Shown: positions 25,093 to 34,200, counted from the stretch's first letter. The stretch: DNA of 64,000 bases from CAYVWB01 sp964455395 (GCA_964455395.1 CAYVWB010000018.1:1-64000); one strand, 5' to 3'. Notes: generated by a model from the sequence alone, not told the origin. Translations and numbers: made by a program.

Positions 25093-25485
25093 TCAGCGGA
25101 AGAATCGGGACCACGGGGGGGCCATCTCCTGCACCCACGCCACGCCCAGCAGCCCCGCCGCGACCAGAGCCACCCCCCCCGCGAGCAGGCGCTCGAACGT
25201 GGTCACCTCGGGGTCCATGGAGCGATCGAAAAGCCCGGCGATGCACAGCGAAACGCCCATGGCGAGCAAGCCGGCGGCGATGGAAAGCTGGAGCCACGGT
25301 CCGCCATGCACGATCCGGATGGCGCCTTCTCCGAAGACCACCGGAAACCGCCCCAGCACCAGCGCGGTGAAGACGGCGCCGAACGCCAGCGCAAGACCGA
25401 CCACCATGGCTCCTTCCGAGACGTCGGTGTAGTGCGCCAGAAGCACGGCCAAAGCGACCAGACTGATCAGGGTGAGCCAGAGCAT
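25093..25485 (-). CDS. Hypothetical multi-pass membrane protein
   Basis: A 130-residue protein that I do not recognise. Four hydrophobic segments are apparent (about 2-17, 25-45, 68-86 and 101-118), separated by short loops with few charges (YTDVSEG; FDRSMDPEVTTFERLL). It ends with a basic aromatic tail (WSRFFR). The ATG at 25485 is preceded by GGGGTAGGG-like sequence that may act as a ribosome-binding site. It stands alone between two longer intergenic regions. The codon use and clean hydrophobic pattern favour a real gene. Confidence 0.6.
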   Translation of the reverse strand: MLWLTLISLVALAVLLAHYTDVSEGAMVVGLALAFGAVFTALVLGRFPVVFGEGAIRIVHGGPWLQLSIAAGLLAMGVSLCIAGLFDRSMDPEVTTFERLLAGGVALVAAGLLGVAWVQEMAPPWSRFFR

Positions 25486-25871
25486 TCCCTACCCCTATCA
25501 AGCAAATGTGACCACGTGAAGTCGTCTCCGGGGGCCGTCCCCGGCGGGCGCGCCGGCCATGTCCCGCCGGCCGCATCAGGCAGCCCGACGCGGCCGGCCC
25601 CCGTCATCACGGGTCGGCGCTGGCGAGAGATGCAGCGGCCTTGCAGCAAAGCGTCCTTTAGCGCATGGCACGCCGGGAGGCCCTCCGCGCAGAGTCATGT
25701 CGCCGAGGGTTCGGGAAGCTGTCCGGCGTCTCACTCGTCCCTGACATTGTGGCTGTCGTGGTCACAGTGGCTGTCGTGGTCACCGTGGCGGCCGTGGTCA
25801 CCGTGGTTGCCTTGGTCACCGTGGCGGCCGTGGTCACCGTGGCGGCAAGAAGCCAAGGTCCGTTCCGCTGC
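25486..25871. other. Intergenic region with minisatellite
   Basis: This 386-bp stretch lies between a small membrane protein and a chemoreceptor, both on the minus strand. Its only notable content is the 18-bp tandem repeat at 25749-25847. No other gene or signal is evident. Confidence 0.4.
25749..25847. repeat. 18-bp tandem repeat, about 5.5 copies
   Basis: Five full 18-bp units run from 25758 to 25847, with a half unit at 25749. The consensus is GTGGTCACCGTGGCGGCC, and units differ at one to four positions. On the minus strand the repeat is in frame with the chemoreceptor that ends at 25872, immediately after its TGA. Read that way it would encode a His/Asp/Gly repeat (HGDHGR) up to a stop about 45 codons on. 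Confidence 0.85.
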
Positions 25872-28286
25872 TCACTCCTGCCGACGCATGCCGTCGATGA
25901 TCTCGTTGAGAGCCGTCGCGAGCCGCGCGAGTTCCTGCACGGCCTGCGCGGCTTCCTCCATGGCGCGTGAGGTCTCCACGGCGGCGGCGCCGATTTCCTC
26001 CGTGGCGCGGGTCACTTGGTCGCTGGCGGCGGACTGCTGTTCGGAAGCGGTGGCGATGCCGCGCACTTGGTCTGTCATGCCATGGACGAGGCTCACGATC
26101 TCCCGCAGTGCGTCGCCGGACTCGGTGGCGAGGTTGGTGGCCATGACCACGGTCTCTGTGGTCTTGTCCGTGGCGTCGACGTTTCTGTCTGCAGCAGCCT
26201 GGATGGCGCGGATGGCTTCGCCCACCTCCTTGGTGGCGCCCATGGTCTTCTCCGCGAGTTTGCGGACCTCGTCGGCCACCACGGCGAAGCCCCGTCCCGC
26301 GTCGCCGGCGCGGGCGGCTTCGATGGCGGCGTTCAGCGCCAGCAGGTTCGTCTGGTCTGCGATGTCCTCGATGACATTGACCACGTTGCCGATGCCTGCG
26401 GCCTGTTCGCCGAGTTCCCGCATGGACTCCTTCAGGCTGTCGGCATGGCTCTGCACTTCCTTGGAAGCCGCCACCACTTGCGCCACCACGCTGGAGCCGG
26501 ACTCCGCGCGTTTGCGGGTCTGCTCCGCGCCTTCGGCGGCGTCGCCGGCGTTGCGCGCCACCTCCAGCACGGTGGCGTTCATCTGGTTCATGGCGGTGGC
26601 GGTTTCCCCGGCGCGGTCTTTTTGCGCGTCAGCATTGCGATAGGCTTCGTCCACCTGAGTGGAGAGCTCTTCCGCCATGGAGGTGAGGTTGACGGATATT
26701 TCCTCGGCTTCGCGGGCGGCGGCTTCGATACGCTCGTTCTGGCGCGCCACCAGCTGCTGTTGCGCGTGGATATCCGTCAAGTCAATCCACTGGGAGATGG
26801 CGCCAAGGGGTTGGCCGTCCATGTCCTCGAAGGGCGTGCTGGTGACGATGACGTGGATGGACTTGCCGGAAGGCAGCCGCATGTCGCGTTCCGTCTGTTG
26901 CGCGCGTCGCTCCTTGATGGCTTTGCTCGAGAGGGTTTCCCGGGAGCGGTCGCCGTGGTAGAATTCGCCGCCATCCATGCCCACGTAGTCCTCGGGGAGG
27001 CCGGGCTTTTCCAGCAAGGCCAGCATCTGGGGGTTCACCCATTGCACCTTGAACGCGGGATCCATGACGCCGCAGGGCACGGTGAGGCCGTTCAGCACGC
27101 CTTGCGCAAACCCGAGACGACGCTTGAGTTCCGCCACCATGCGATTCACCGACTGAATGGTGGCGCCGATGACGTCATCCCCGTCGTAGGAAGCCCGGGC
27201 GTTCAGGTCGCCATCTGCGATGCGTTCCGTGACGGCAGCGAGTTCGCGCAGGGGCCGGAGCAGCCGTCGCAGGCTGAGGAGGACCACCCCCAGCGCCAGG
27301 AGGATGGCGCCGCCGCCCACCACGCCGGCGGCGATGAACATTTCACGGTCCGAGCCGAGCAGCAGTTCCTCCTCCGAAACGGAGAGGCCCACGTACCAGC
27401 CCCAGGGCTCGAAATACTGGACGATGGCGTCGCGCATGCCGTTGAAGTCGTACTGCACCACCGACCCCGTGTGCTCCACCAGCGAAGCGCCATGCGCGAA
27501 GTCCTTCAGCATGTTCTTCGTCAGCATGGCGGGATCGGGGTGGAAAAGGATTTCGCCGGCTTCGTTGAAGACGTAAGCGTTGCCCTTGCCGGCCACGCGG
27601 GTTTCCGCCAAGGCGTCCTGCAGCTGAGGGGAGAGGATCGTGCGGCCCACGTAATACGCGCCCACGACCCGGCCTTGCGCGTTGCGGATGGGCGCATACC
27701 CCGTGATGTACCACGCATTCACCACGAAGGCCTTGCCCCGGTAGATGTCCCCGCGCATGATCGTCTGATACACGGCGGAATTTTCTGGGATGTACGTGCC
27801 CACGGCGCGATCGCCGTCGAGCTTGAGCACGTTGGTGGAGACGCGCAGCAGCCCGCCTTCGATGGCCTGGAAGATGGTGGCCGTGCCGCCGACGACATCC
27901 TGGGTTTCGTCCACCAGCGAGAAATCGTTGGTGACGGCGTAGTCGCCCAGTTTCATGGTGGGCAGGGTGACAGTCTTGGAAGCTTTGGTGTTCTGGTTGA
28001 CGATGGTGAGTGTGACGGGATCGTCGGCGTCCAGTCGCGCCTCGCCCCGACGCTGGATCTCCATGGCCATGAGCTTCAGGTCGGAGTCCACCTTCTCCTG
28101 AGTGATCCTGTTCTGCATGCCGATGGTGTTCATCAGCGCGTTGCTGGCGCTCACCAGGTTCGCCTCGCCGAGGTCGTCCAGATTGTCCTTGGCGGTCAAC
28201 GACGTGACCACTGATACGCCCACCACCGCGAGAACCACAATGGCCAATACGGCGCCCGTGAGTTTTGCGTTGAAGTTCATCCGCAT
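25872..28286 (-). CDS. Methyl-accepting chemotaxis protein, double Cache with PAS
   Basis: Chemoreceptor of 804 residues. TM1 (about 9-31) is followed by a large periplasmic Cache region (about 35-320, Cache_3-Cache_2 type: GTYIPENSAVYQTIMRGDIY, RVVGAYYVGRTI and PWGWYVGLSVSEEE), then TM2 (about 325-350), HAMP, a PAS domain (about 405-520) and a canonical signalling domain. The hairpin tip is intact (IADQTNLLALNAAIEAARAG followed by FAVVADEVRKLAEKTMGATKE), so coupling to CheA/CheW is expected. The ATG at 28286 has AGGAG upstream. A pentapeptide tether for CheR/CheB is not obvious at the end (DGMRRQE). An in-frame His-rich repeat lies just past the stop. Ligand unknown. Confidence 0.95.
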   Translation of the reverse strand: MRMNFNAKLTGAVLAIVVLAVVGVSVVTSLTAKDNLDDLGEANLVSASNALMNTIGMQNRITQEKVDSDLKLMAMEIQRRGEARLDADDPVTLTIVNQNTKASKTVTLPTMKLGDYAVTNDFSLVDETQDVVGGTATIFQAIEGGLLRVSTNVLKLDGDRAVGTYIPENSAVYQTIMRGDIYRGKAFVVNAWYITGYAPIRNAQGRVVGAYYVGRTILSPQLQDALAETRVAGKGNAYVFNEAGEILFHPDPAMLTKNMLKDFAHGASLVEHTGSVVQYDFNGMRDAIVQYFEPWGWYVGLSVSEEELLLGSDREMFIAAGVVGGGAILLALGVVLLSLRRLLRPLRELAAVTERIADGDLNARASYDGDDVIGATIQSVNRMVAELKRRLGFAQGVLNGLTVPCGVMDPAFKVQWVNPQMLALLEKPGLPEDYVGMDGGEFYHGDRSRETLSSKAIKERRAQQTERDMRLPSGKSIHVIVTSTPFEDMDGQPLGAISQWIDLTDIHAQQQLVARQNERIEAAAREAEEISVNLTSMAEELSTQVDEAYRNADAQKDRAGETATAMNQMNATVLEVARNAGDAAEGAEQTRKRAESGSSVVAQVVAASKEVQSHADSLKESMRELGEQAAGIGNVVNVIEDIADQTNLLALNAAIEAARAGDAGRGFAVVADEVRKLAEKTMGATKEVGEAIRAIQAAADRNVDATDKTTETVVMATNLATESGDALREIVSLVHGMTDQVRGIATASEQQSAASDQVTRATEEIGAAAVETSRAMEEAAQAVQELARLATALNEIIDGMRRQE

Positions 28287-28430
28287 GCGCGTCTCCTCTC
28301 TGGTTCTTCGCCCCCCGGCTCGCCTGTGGAGCGCTCCGATCGTGTGACGTTTTCATGACCACACGACGGCTCGCTTCGTCACCATTTATATACTTATTCA
28401 GTCCTATCAGACAGTAAAGAGCGAGGCCAA

Positions 28431-28459
28431 GATATTTTCGCGAGATATTTCTTTCACAA
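28431..28459 (-). promoter_or_regulatory. Possible promoter of the double-Cache chemoreceptor
   Basis: In an AT-rich patch, TTGTGA (28454-28459) and AATATC (28431-28436) are 17 bases apart on the minus strand, about 145 bp from the start codon. Other AT-rich hexamers nearby make the exact site uncertain. Confidence 0.3.
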
Positions 28460-28543
28460 AATCGTCACGAAACTGTGGCCGCTTCACCCGCAACCATGCG
28501 CGCCCCTCCCCGGGAACTCCCCAACCGCGTCGATCCGTGCTAC

Positions 28544-29050
28544 ATGTATCCCATGCTCCACCAACTCACCCGCACCCAGACGTTGCCCCTCTCCATGGAG
28601 GAGGCGTGGCCCTTTTTCGCCGATCCCCGGAACCTCTGCCGCATCACCCCGCCAGACCTGGATTTTCGCATCACCTGTCCGGACCCCGAACCCATGTACG
28701 CCGGCCAGATCCTCACCTACCGCGTCGCGCCCATTCCACGCGCGCCATTCTCCACCCAGTGGGTCACGGAGATCACCCACATGCGCGCGCCACACTTTTT
28801 CGTGGACGAGCAACGGCTCGGGCCGTACCGATTCTGGCGCCATCAGCACCGCTTCACCGAAGTCGAGGGTGGCGTGGTCATGGAGGACATCGTGCACTAC
28901 GCGCTGCCCTTGGGCCCCTTGGGGGACCTGGCCAACGCAGTGCTCATCAAACGGCTGCTGGCGAGAATCTTCGACTACCGCGCGCAGACGCTGGCGGCGA
29001 TGTTCGGCAAGGCCCCGGATGAGGTGGACGACGTGAGCGAGTGCGGATGA
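28544..29050 (+). CDS. SRPBCC (START-like) family protein
   Basis: 168 residues of the SRPBCC fold, related to polyketide cyclase/dehydrase and ribosome-associated toxin-like proteins. Typical sequence is visible: LPLSMEEAWPFFADPRNLCR near the start, ITPPDLDFRI, TQWVTEIT, PHFFVDEQRLGPYRFWRHQH and VVMEDIVHYALPLGPLG. These proteins have a hydrophobic pocket for a small ligand; the ligand here is unknown. The gene stands alone. Either ATG 28544 or ATG 28553 could be the start; I kept the first. The C-terminus is acidic. Family assignment is fairly sure, function not. Confidence 0.8.
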   Translation: MYPMLHQLTRTQTLPLSMEEAWPFFADPRNLCRITPPDLDFRITCPDPEPMYAGQILTYRVAPIPRAPFSTQWVTEITHMRAPHFFVDEQRLGPYRFWRHQHRFTEVEGGVVMEDIVHYALPLGPLGDLANAVLIKRLLARIFDYRAQTLAAMFGKAPDEVDDVSECG

Positions 29051-29134
29051 AGTGGACGAGTGCGGATGAGAACCGGACGCGAAAATGGCGCATCCTCCCA
29101 CCGTGTCCCTCGAGCATCCCTTTGCCACGCGATC

Positions 29135-29215
29135 GGGGAGCCGGGGGAACCGGGGGAACCGGGGGAATTTTGGGAGTCTGGGGAGCCTGAGGAGCCTGGG
29201 GAATTTGGGGAGCCG
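29135..29215. repeat. G-rich 9-bp tandem repeat, nine units
   Basis: Nine consecutive 9-bp units of the type GGGGAGCCG or GGGGAACCG, with some GGGGAATTT variants, run without interruption. The plus strand has many runs of four or five G, so G-quadruplex formation is plausible. The repeat lies between convergent genes. The frames through it give Gly/Glu/Pro or Pro/Arg/Leu repeats without a credible start, so I do not call a gene. Confidence 0.85.
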
Positions 29216-29275
29216 GGCGCGCGCAGAGACGCATGAGGACGCGTAGCCACGAGACGCGAGGCGCAAGCTGGGCGT

Positions 29276-29491
29276 CTAGACCGTACAGTCCCCGGCGGCG
29301 CGGCGTTTGCCACGGGTCCATTCGTCAGCCGGCACGGCTTCCTCCACGAGCATGACAGGGATGCCGTCGCGGATGGGATAGACGACGTTTTCTTGCTCGC
29401 AGAAAAGGCCCTCGCCGTCTTCGGTGAGAACGACAGGCGCCTTGGACTTCGGGGACACGAGGATGGCCAGCAGGTCTTTGTCGATGCTCAT
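29276..29491 (-). CDS. Trm112-family zinc-ribbon-like protein
   Basis: 71-residue protein of the Trm112/UPF0434 (YcaR) family. Trm112 proteins activate methyltransferases in eukaryotes and archaea; bacterial members are small and poorly understood. The family pattern is visible: LLAILVSPKSKAPVVL, LFCEQENVVYPIRDGIPVML and VEEAVPADEW. Only one Cys remains; the usual CP..K and C...CG zinc ligands are largely replaced (VSPKSKAP in place of a CP-K motif), so metal binding is unlikely. The ATG at 29491 has only a weak AAGG upstream. It is convergent with the SRPBCC gene. Confidence 0.85.
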   Translation of the reverse strand: MSIDKDLLAILVSPKSKAPVVLTEDGEGLFCEQENVVYPIRDGIPVMLVEEAVPADEWTRGKRRAAGDCTV

Positions 29492-29630
29492 GAGCCTTGC
29501 GTACAACCAAGCTTCCGCAAAGGCAAGTGGGAAGGAGGCGGTAGCGCGCCCCCATCGCCACATTGACAGACGCCTGCGCCTTCACTAGCTTTGGCGGTCT
29601 TCCTGCACCTCTGTCCCAAGCGAGCCTGCC

Positions 29631-30491
29631 ATGCCCGGCGTCGATCTGCACACCCACTCCACCGCTTCAGACGGCGGCCTCACGCCCACGGCCCTCGTCC
29701 AGGCAGCCAAAGCCGCCGATCTCCAAGCCCTCGCCTTGACGGACCACGACACCCTCTCCGGCCTCGCCGAGGCCGCCGCGGCGGCGCAGGAGGTCGGCCT
29801 GGAGTTCATCCCCGGCTGCGAACTCTCCGTCACCCACGGCGCCACACGCTTCCACCTGCTCGGACTCTGGACGCCCACGGACGCCGACGCCATCCAGACG
29901 CAGCTGGACGAGCTCATCGCGCACCGCCACAACCGCAACCGCATCATCGTGGAGAAGCTGCAGGCCCTCGGCATGGACATCACCTACGAGGAGATCCTCG
30001 CTGAAGCGGGTGAAGGCGCGGTGGGACGGCCCCACTTCGCCGCCGTCATGCACCGCAAAGGCTGCGTCAACTCCCTCCAGCAAGCCTTCGACGTCTACCT
30101 GGGCGACGGCGGCAAAGCCTACGAACCCAAGAAAGTGCTCACGGCGGAGGCTGCGCTTGCGCTACTCGGCAACCACGGCGCCACCACCATCCTCGCACAT
30201 CCCTACCAGCTGGGTCTTGGCAAGGACGAACTCGCGGGCCTCGTCGTCGGCCTCAAGGACTTGGGCCTCCACGGCTTGGAGGCCTACTACAGCGAGCACT
30301 CCCCCTCCCAGACCCGTGCGTACCTGGAGCTGGCCAAGCGGCTGGATCTCGTCGTTTCGGGCGGCTCGGATTTCCACGGTCCCATCAAACCGAAGCTCAG
30401 CCTGGGCAAGGGCAAAGGCGATCTGCGCGTGCCGTACGAGGTGGTGGAGACCATGAAAATCCGCCGTCTCGCCCAGGGCTTGCCCGTCTGA
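29631..30491 (+). CDS. PHP-domain phosphoesterase
   Basis: 286 residues of the PHP superfamily, TrpH/YciV-like. Relatives act as 5'-3' exoribonucleases on short RNA or rRNA ends, or as 3',5'-nucleoside bisphosphate phosphatases. The metal-binding motifs are all visible: HTHSTASDG (His7, His9), LTDHDT, GCELSV, RPHFA, ILAHPYQLG and GGSDFHG. Length is normal. The ATG at 29631 fits the family start (VDLHTHS four residues in). The U32 peptidase-like gene begins 8 bp after its stop, so the pair is probably co-transcribed. Confidence 0.9.
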   Translation: MPGVDLHTHSTASDGGLTPTALVQAAKAADLQALALTDHDTLSGLAEAAAAAQEVGLEFIPGCELSVTHGATRFHLLGLWTPTDADAIQTQLDELIAHRHNRNRIIVEKLQALGMDITYEEILAEAGEGAVGRPHFAAVMHRKGCVNSLQQAFDVYLGDGGKAYEPKKVLTAEAALALLGNHGATTILAHPYQLGLGKDELAGLVVGLKDLGLHGLEAYYSEHSPSQTRAYLELAKRLDLVVSGGSDFHGPIKPKLSLGKGKGDLRVPYEVVETMKIRRLAQGLPV

Positions 30492-30499
30492 CCGCCGCC

Positions 30500-31825
30500 G
30501 TGGCGTCGCTCCCCGAACTCCTGGCGCCGGCCGGCGACTTTCCCCGTCTGGAGACCGTGCTGCGGTACGGCGCGGACGCCGTCTATCTGGGCGGACCGGA
30601 TCTCTCCCTGCGCGCTCAGGCCGCCGGCTTCGACGAGGCGACCCTGCCCGAGGCCTGCCGGCTGGCCCGTCGCTGGCCCCGGGGGGCGCACGGCGTACGT
30701 GTCTATTACACCTTGAACCTGCTGCCCCAGCCCCGCCACATGGAGGCCGTGGCGGCGCGGCTCCGATTTCTCGACGCGCTGCCGGAAGACGCCTCCCCGC
30801 ATGCGCTCATCATCGCGGACCCGGGCGTGCTCCGGCTGGCGCGCCAGCTGGCGCCGCGCTATCCCATCCACCTCTCCACCCAGGCGAACACCACCAACCC
30901 GGAAGCCATCGCCTTCTGGAAGGAGGCCGCCCACGGCGCCGTGACGCGCGTGAATCTCGCCCGGGAACTGGACGGCCGCGCCGTGGTCGCCATGACGCAT
31001 CAAGCCCGCGCCCTGAATATGGAGACGGAATGTTTCGTCCACGGCGCGCAGTGCATGGCCGTCTCCGGGCGGTGTCTGCTGGGCGCAGCGCTGGACCACG
31101 CCGCGCCCCTTGGCGGCGCACGGGCTAGGCGGCCCGGCCGGCGGTCCCGGTCCGCCAACCTGGGCGAATGCGCGCAGCCATGTCGTTACGAGTACCGAGT
31201 TCATCTGGAGGAGCGACTCCGTCCCGGCCATCCCACGTGGGAACTGCCTGTCGAACCTTGCGGGGAAGGCGCCCACGCCGCCGTGCTCGCGGCCGAGGAC
31301 CTCTGCCTGATCCATTTCGTCTGGTGGTTCGCGGCGGCAGGCGTCGCGTCCCTCAAGATCGAAGGCCGCATGCGCACCGAACAGGCGCTGGCCCAGGTGG
31401 TGGACGCCTACCGCGCCGCGCTGGACGGCCTGTGCGAGGGCCGTATGCCCGGCCGCGCCATCTTCGACGAGTTGCGCGCCGCCACGACGCGGCCCCTGAC
31501 CACAGGGTTCCTCACCCCCACGCCGCGACGGCTGCACGACCCCACCACGATGGCTGCCGACAGACCGGCGCTCCCCGGCGCGGTGGTCGCCAAGGTGCTT
31601 GCGGAAGAGACGCCCGGCCGATGGCGCCTCGCCGTCAAAGGCCGCTTCTCGGCCGGAGACGAGCTGCGCGTCCTCGTCCCGGGGCTGCGTCGCCCGTTTC
31701 TCGGCCCCTTCCATCTGGAGTCGGAAGACGGCGCGCCACGGGTCGTGGCGCACTCCGGGACGACGGTGCGTCTCCACAGCGACAACGCGGCGCTACAGTC
31801 GGGGTTGTTCCTGCGGCTCGTGTGA
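30500..31825 (+). CDS. Peptidase U32-family protein (RNA hydroxylation type)
   Basis: 441-residue U32-family protein. Characterised relatives (RlhA, TrhP, UbiU/V) carry an iron-sulfur cluster and support hydroxylation of rRNA, tRNA or ubiquinone rather than proteolysis. The signature is clear: LLAPAGDFPRLETVLRYGAD at the start, HLSTQAN, then ETECFVHGAQCMAVSGRCLL and NLGECAQPCRYEY, which supply the conserved Cys residues, and SLKIEGRMRTEQ. A basic insert (GGARARRPGRRSRSA) interrupts the usual spacing between Cys pairs. The GTG at 30500 is the likely start, 8 bp after the PHP gene. Assignment to a specific subfamily is uncertain. Confidence 0.88.
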   Translation: MASLPELLAPAGDFPRLETVLRYGADAVYLGGPDLSLRAQAAGFDEATLPEACRLARRWPRGAHGVRVYYTLNLLPQPRHMEAVAARLRFLDALPEDASPHALIIADPGVLRLARQLAPRYPIHLSTQANTTNPEAIAFWKEAAHGAVTRVNLARELDGRAVVAMTHQARALNMETECFVHGAQCMAVSGRCLLGAALDHAAPLGGARARRPGRRSRSANLGECAQPCRYEYRVHLEERLRPGHPTWELPVEPCGEGAHAAVLAAEDLCLIHFVWWFAAAGVASLKIEGRMRTEQALAQVVDAYRAALDGLCEGRMPGRAIFDELRAATTRPLTTGFLTPTPRRLHDPTTMAADRPALPGAVVAKVLAEETPGRWRLAVKGRFSAGDELRVLVPGLRRPFLGPFHLESEDGAPRVVAHSGTTVRLHSDNAALQSGLFLRLV

Positions 31826-32004
31826 GGAGAGGTTGACGACCGCCCCCGACACATCGATACACCATCGATCATCCCGCCCCTTCGGCTGGCGACTCGTCAG
31901 CGCCGCACCGCCGAGGCTGATTCGCCGGTCCTGTGCGCGCGTCGTGTGGAGGAAACCCCGCCGCGCGGCTTTCCCTTCCTTGCGCGAGGGCGTATGCTGA
32001 CGGG

Positions 32005-33837
32005 ATGCGACCCATCCCCATCCTCCGTACGCTGCAGCCCGAGGCCCTCTTCGGCCGCCATCTGTGGCGGCTCTTCGCTTTCGCCACACCGTACAAACGT
32101 CGGATCGGCGCGGGCTTGGCGCTCAACGCCTGCGCGCGGTTCTTCGACCTGCTCCCTCTACTGCTGGTGGGGCGGGTGGTGGACGCCATCACGGCGGCCA
32201 TGAACGGCGGCTCCATGAGCGGCGATCGCTTCCTCGGCTACGGTCTGCTGGTGCTGACGACGTTCCTTCTCTTGGCGTTGTTTCAGTCCAGTTCGGACTA
32301 CCTGCTCGACTCCATGGCGCAGAAGGTGCGCCATGACATGCGCACACGTCTTTACGAGCACTTGCAGACGCTGGACATCGCCTATTTCGAGGAGCGTCAG
32401 ACAGGCGACATTCTCTCGGTCGCTTCCAATGACGTGGACAATCTGGAGCATTTCTTTTCCGACGTGACCACGTCCATGGTGCGGCTCGTGATCACCTTCG
32501 TGGGGACCTTCGGCTTCCTCTTCTATCTGGAGTGGCGTCTGGCGTTGCTGCTGCTCGCGCCGTTGCCGTTCGCGTTCCTGGCGGTGCGTTTCTTCGCCAC
32601 GCGGGTGGCGCCGCAGTACCGGGCGGCGCGGCAGGCCGTGGGCTCCATCAACTCCATGCTGCAAAACAACATCCAGGGCATGGGCGTCATCCAGGCCTAC
32701 ACGGCCGAGGCGTTCCAGGCCGAGCAGGTCCGCAAGGAATCCGCCACGTACCGGGACGCCACCACCCGCGCCGCGTTCGAGCGCGCACGGTTCGTGCCTC
32801 TGCTCTACGGGGTGGCCGGCGTGGCGTTCGCCGTGCTCATCGGCGGGGGCGGCTACATGACCTTCACGGGGACAGGCCCTACCCTTGGCGACTACACGGC
32901 CTTCATCCTCATGGCCATGCGTCTGGTGCTGCCGCTCTTCGTTTTCGGGATGTTGATCAACCAGATCCAGCGCGCCGAGGCGTCTGCGCGGCGCATCACC
33001 GAGCTTCTGGACACCACGCCGCAAGCCGCCGCCGTGAACCGCGGCGCGCTCCTGGAGACGCCGCCTGCGCGCATCGTCTTCGAGGACGTCTGTTTCGCCT
33101 ACCCGGGTCGGGAGCGCACGCTCACCGGGGTCGCCTTCGCCATGAAGCCCGGGGAGATGATCGGCGTGGTGGGCCCCACCGGCGCTGGCAAATCCACCTT
33201 GGTGAAGCTGCTTCTGCGTTACTACGACCCCGCCTGCGGCCGCATCCTGGTAGACGGCGAGCCCCTTCCCCACTGGGACTTGGAAAGCTTCCGTCATCAC
33301 GTGGCGTATGTCTCGCAAGAGGCGTTTCTTTTCTTCGGGACGGTGGCGCAGAACATCGCCTTGGGCGCGCCCGAAGCCGAGCGTCGCCGCATCGAGGAGG
33401 CTGCGGCCATCGCCGGGGCCCACGAGTTCATCGCCAAGCTGCCCCAGGGCTACGACACCTTGGTGGGCGAACGCGGCCTGAAGCTTTCCGGCGGACAACG
33501 CCAGCGCATCTCCCTGGCGCGCGCCGTCCTGCGTGACTCCCCCGTGCTCGTGCTGGACGAAGCCACCTCCGCCGTGGACACCCGCACGGAAGCGCTCATC
33601 CAGGAAAACCTGCGGGCGTTCCGGGACAAACGCATGACCTTGGCCGTGGCCCACAGACTCTCCACTGTGCGGGCCGCCACCCGCATCCTCGTCCTGGTGG
33701 ATGGCGTTGTGGTGGAGCAAGGCGACCATGCGACGCTCCTCGCCCAGGATGGCGCGTACGCCAACCTCTGGGCCGTGCAGAGCGGCGAGGTCGTCTCACA
33801 CGGTCCTCATGGCGCGGAGGGAGCGGCGACGTCTTGA
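32005..33837 (+). CDS. ABC exporter, fused membrane and ATPase domains
   Basis: MsbA/multidrug-type half transporter of 610 residues. About six membrane helices occupy residues 20-330, with the coupling region HLQTLDIAYFEERQTGDILS. The nucleotide-binding domain (about 360-595) has Walker A GPTGAGKST near residue 390, SQEAFLFFGTVAQNI, signature LSGGQRQRISLARAV, Walker B VLVLDEATSAVD and switch His in VAHRLST. It would act as a homodimer in the inner membrane. The substrate could be lipid, peptide or drug; no neighbour helps. The ATG at 32005 begins MRPIPILRTLQPE. The 72 upstream bases of open frame seem non-coding. Confidence 0.93.
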   Translation: MRPIPILRTLQPEALFGRHLWRLFAFATPYKRRIGAGLALNACARFFDLLPLLLVGRVVDAITAAMNGGSMSGDRFLGYGLLVLTTFLLLALFQSSSDYLLDSMAQKVRHDMRTRLYEHLQTLDIAYFEERQTGDILSVASNDVDNLEHFFSDVTTSMVRLVITFVGTFGFLFYLEWRLALLLLAPLPFAFLAVRFFATRVAPQYRAARQAVGSINSMLQNNIQGMGVIQAYTAEAFQAEQVRKESATYRDATTRAAFERARFVPLLYGVAGVAFAVLIGGGGYMTFTGTGPTLGDYTAFILMAMRLVLPLFVFGMLINQIQRAEASARRITELLDTTPQAAAVNRGALLETPPARIVFEDVCFAYPGRERTLTGVAFAMKPGEMIGVVGPTGAGKSTLVKLLLRYYDPACGRILVDGEPLPHWDLESFRHHVAYVSQEAFLFFGTVAQNIALGAPEAERRRIEEAAAIAGAHEFIAKLPQGYDTLVGERGLKLSGGQRQRISLARAVLRDSPVLVLDEATSAVDTRTEALIQENLRAFRDKRMTLAVAHRLSTVRAATRILVLVDGVVVEQGDHATLLAQDGAYANLWAVQSGEVVSHGPHGAEGAATS

Positions 33838-34200
33838 CCCCAGGCCTGCACACGATTTCCGAGGAAGCGCATCCCGGTCGATACAGGACCGCCACCGTGG
33901 TGCGATTCGGCTGCGACTCGGCCATTACTCGGCTGGGACTCGGTCGATATTGGGGACACTCAACAGGGTCGTTCATGCCGTGTCGCTTCGGGGAAGGCCC
34001 TGCGTGAGGCCGGGCGCGTGCATCCCGCATGAGGTCGGGCGTGAGGCGATTCTTCCTCGCCTCTCTACGAAGTGCTTGGCGAAGGCTCGGGCCAAGAGGG
34101 CGGCGCAGGATCTGGCGATTCGTGGAGAAACGCCACGGCGCTCCCCTTGCAGTCGGCGTTGTCCCTTGCCGGGACGCGCCAGCCCCCGCAGGACTCCGGT
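33838..34200. other. Gene-free interval with short repeat
   Basis: 363 bp between convergent genes. An imperfect 22-bp direct repeat occurs near 33907-33950 (TCGGCTGCGACTCGG / TCGGCTGGGACTCGG). I see no gene, RNA or strong terminator. Confidence 0.35.

Noticed and set aside
25749..25847. CRISPR-like array
   Set aside because: The 18-bp units are contiguous without spacers; this is a minisatellite.
29135..29215. Collagen-like Gly-Glu-Pro coding repeat
   Set aside because: No frame through it has a start codon with a ribosome-binding site or continues into protein-like sequence.
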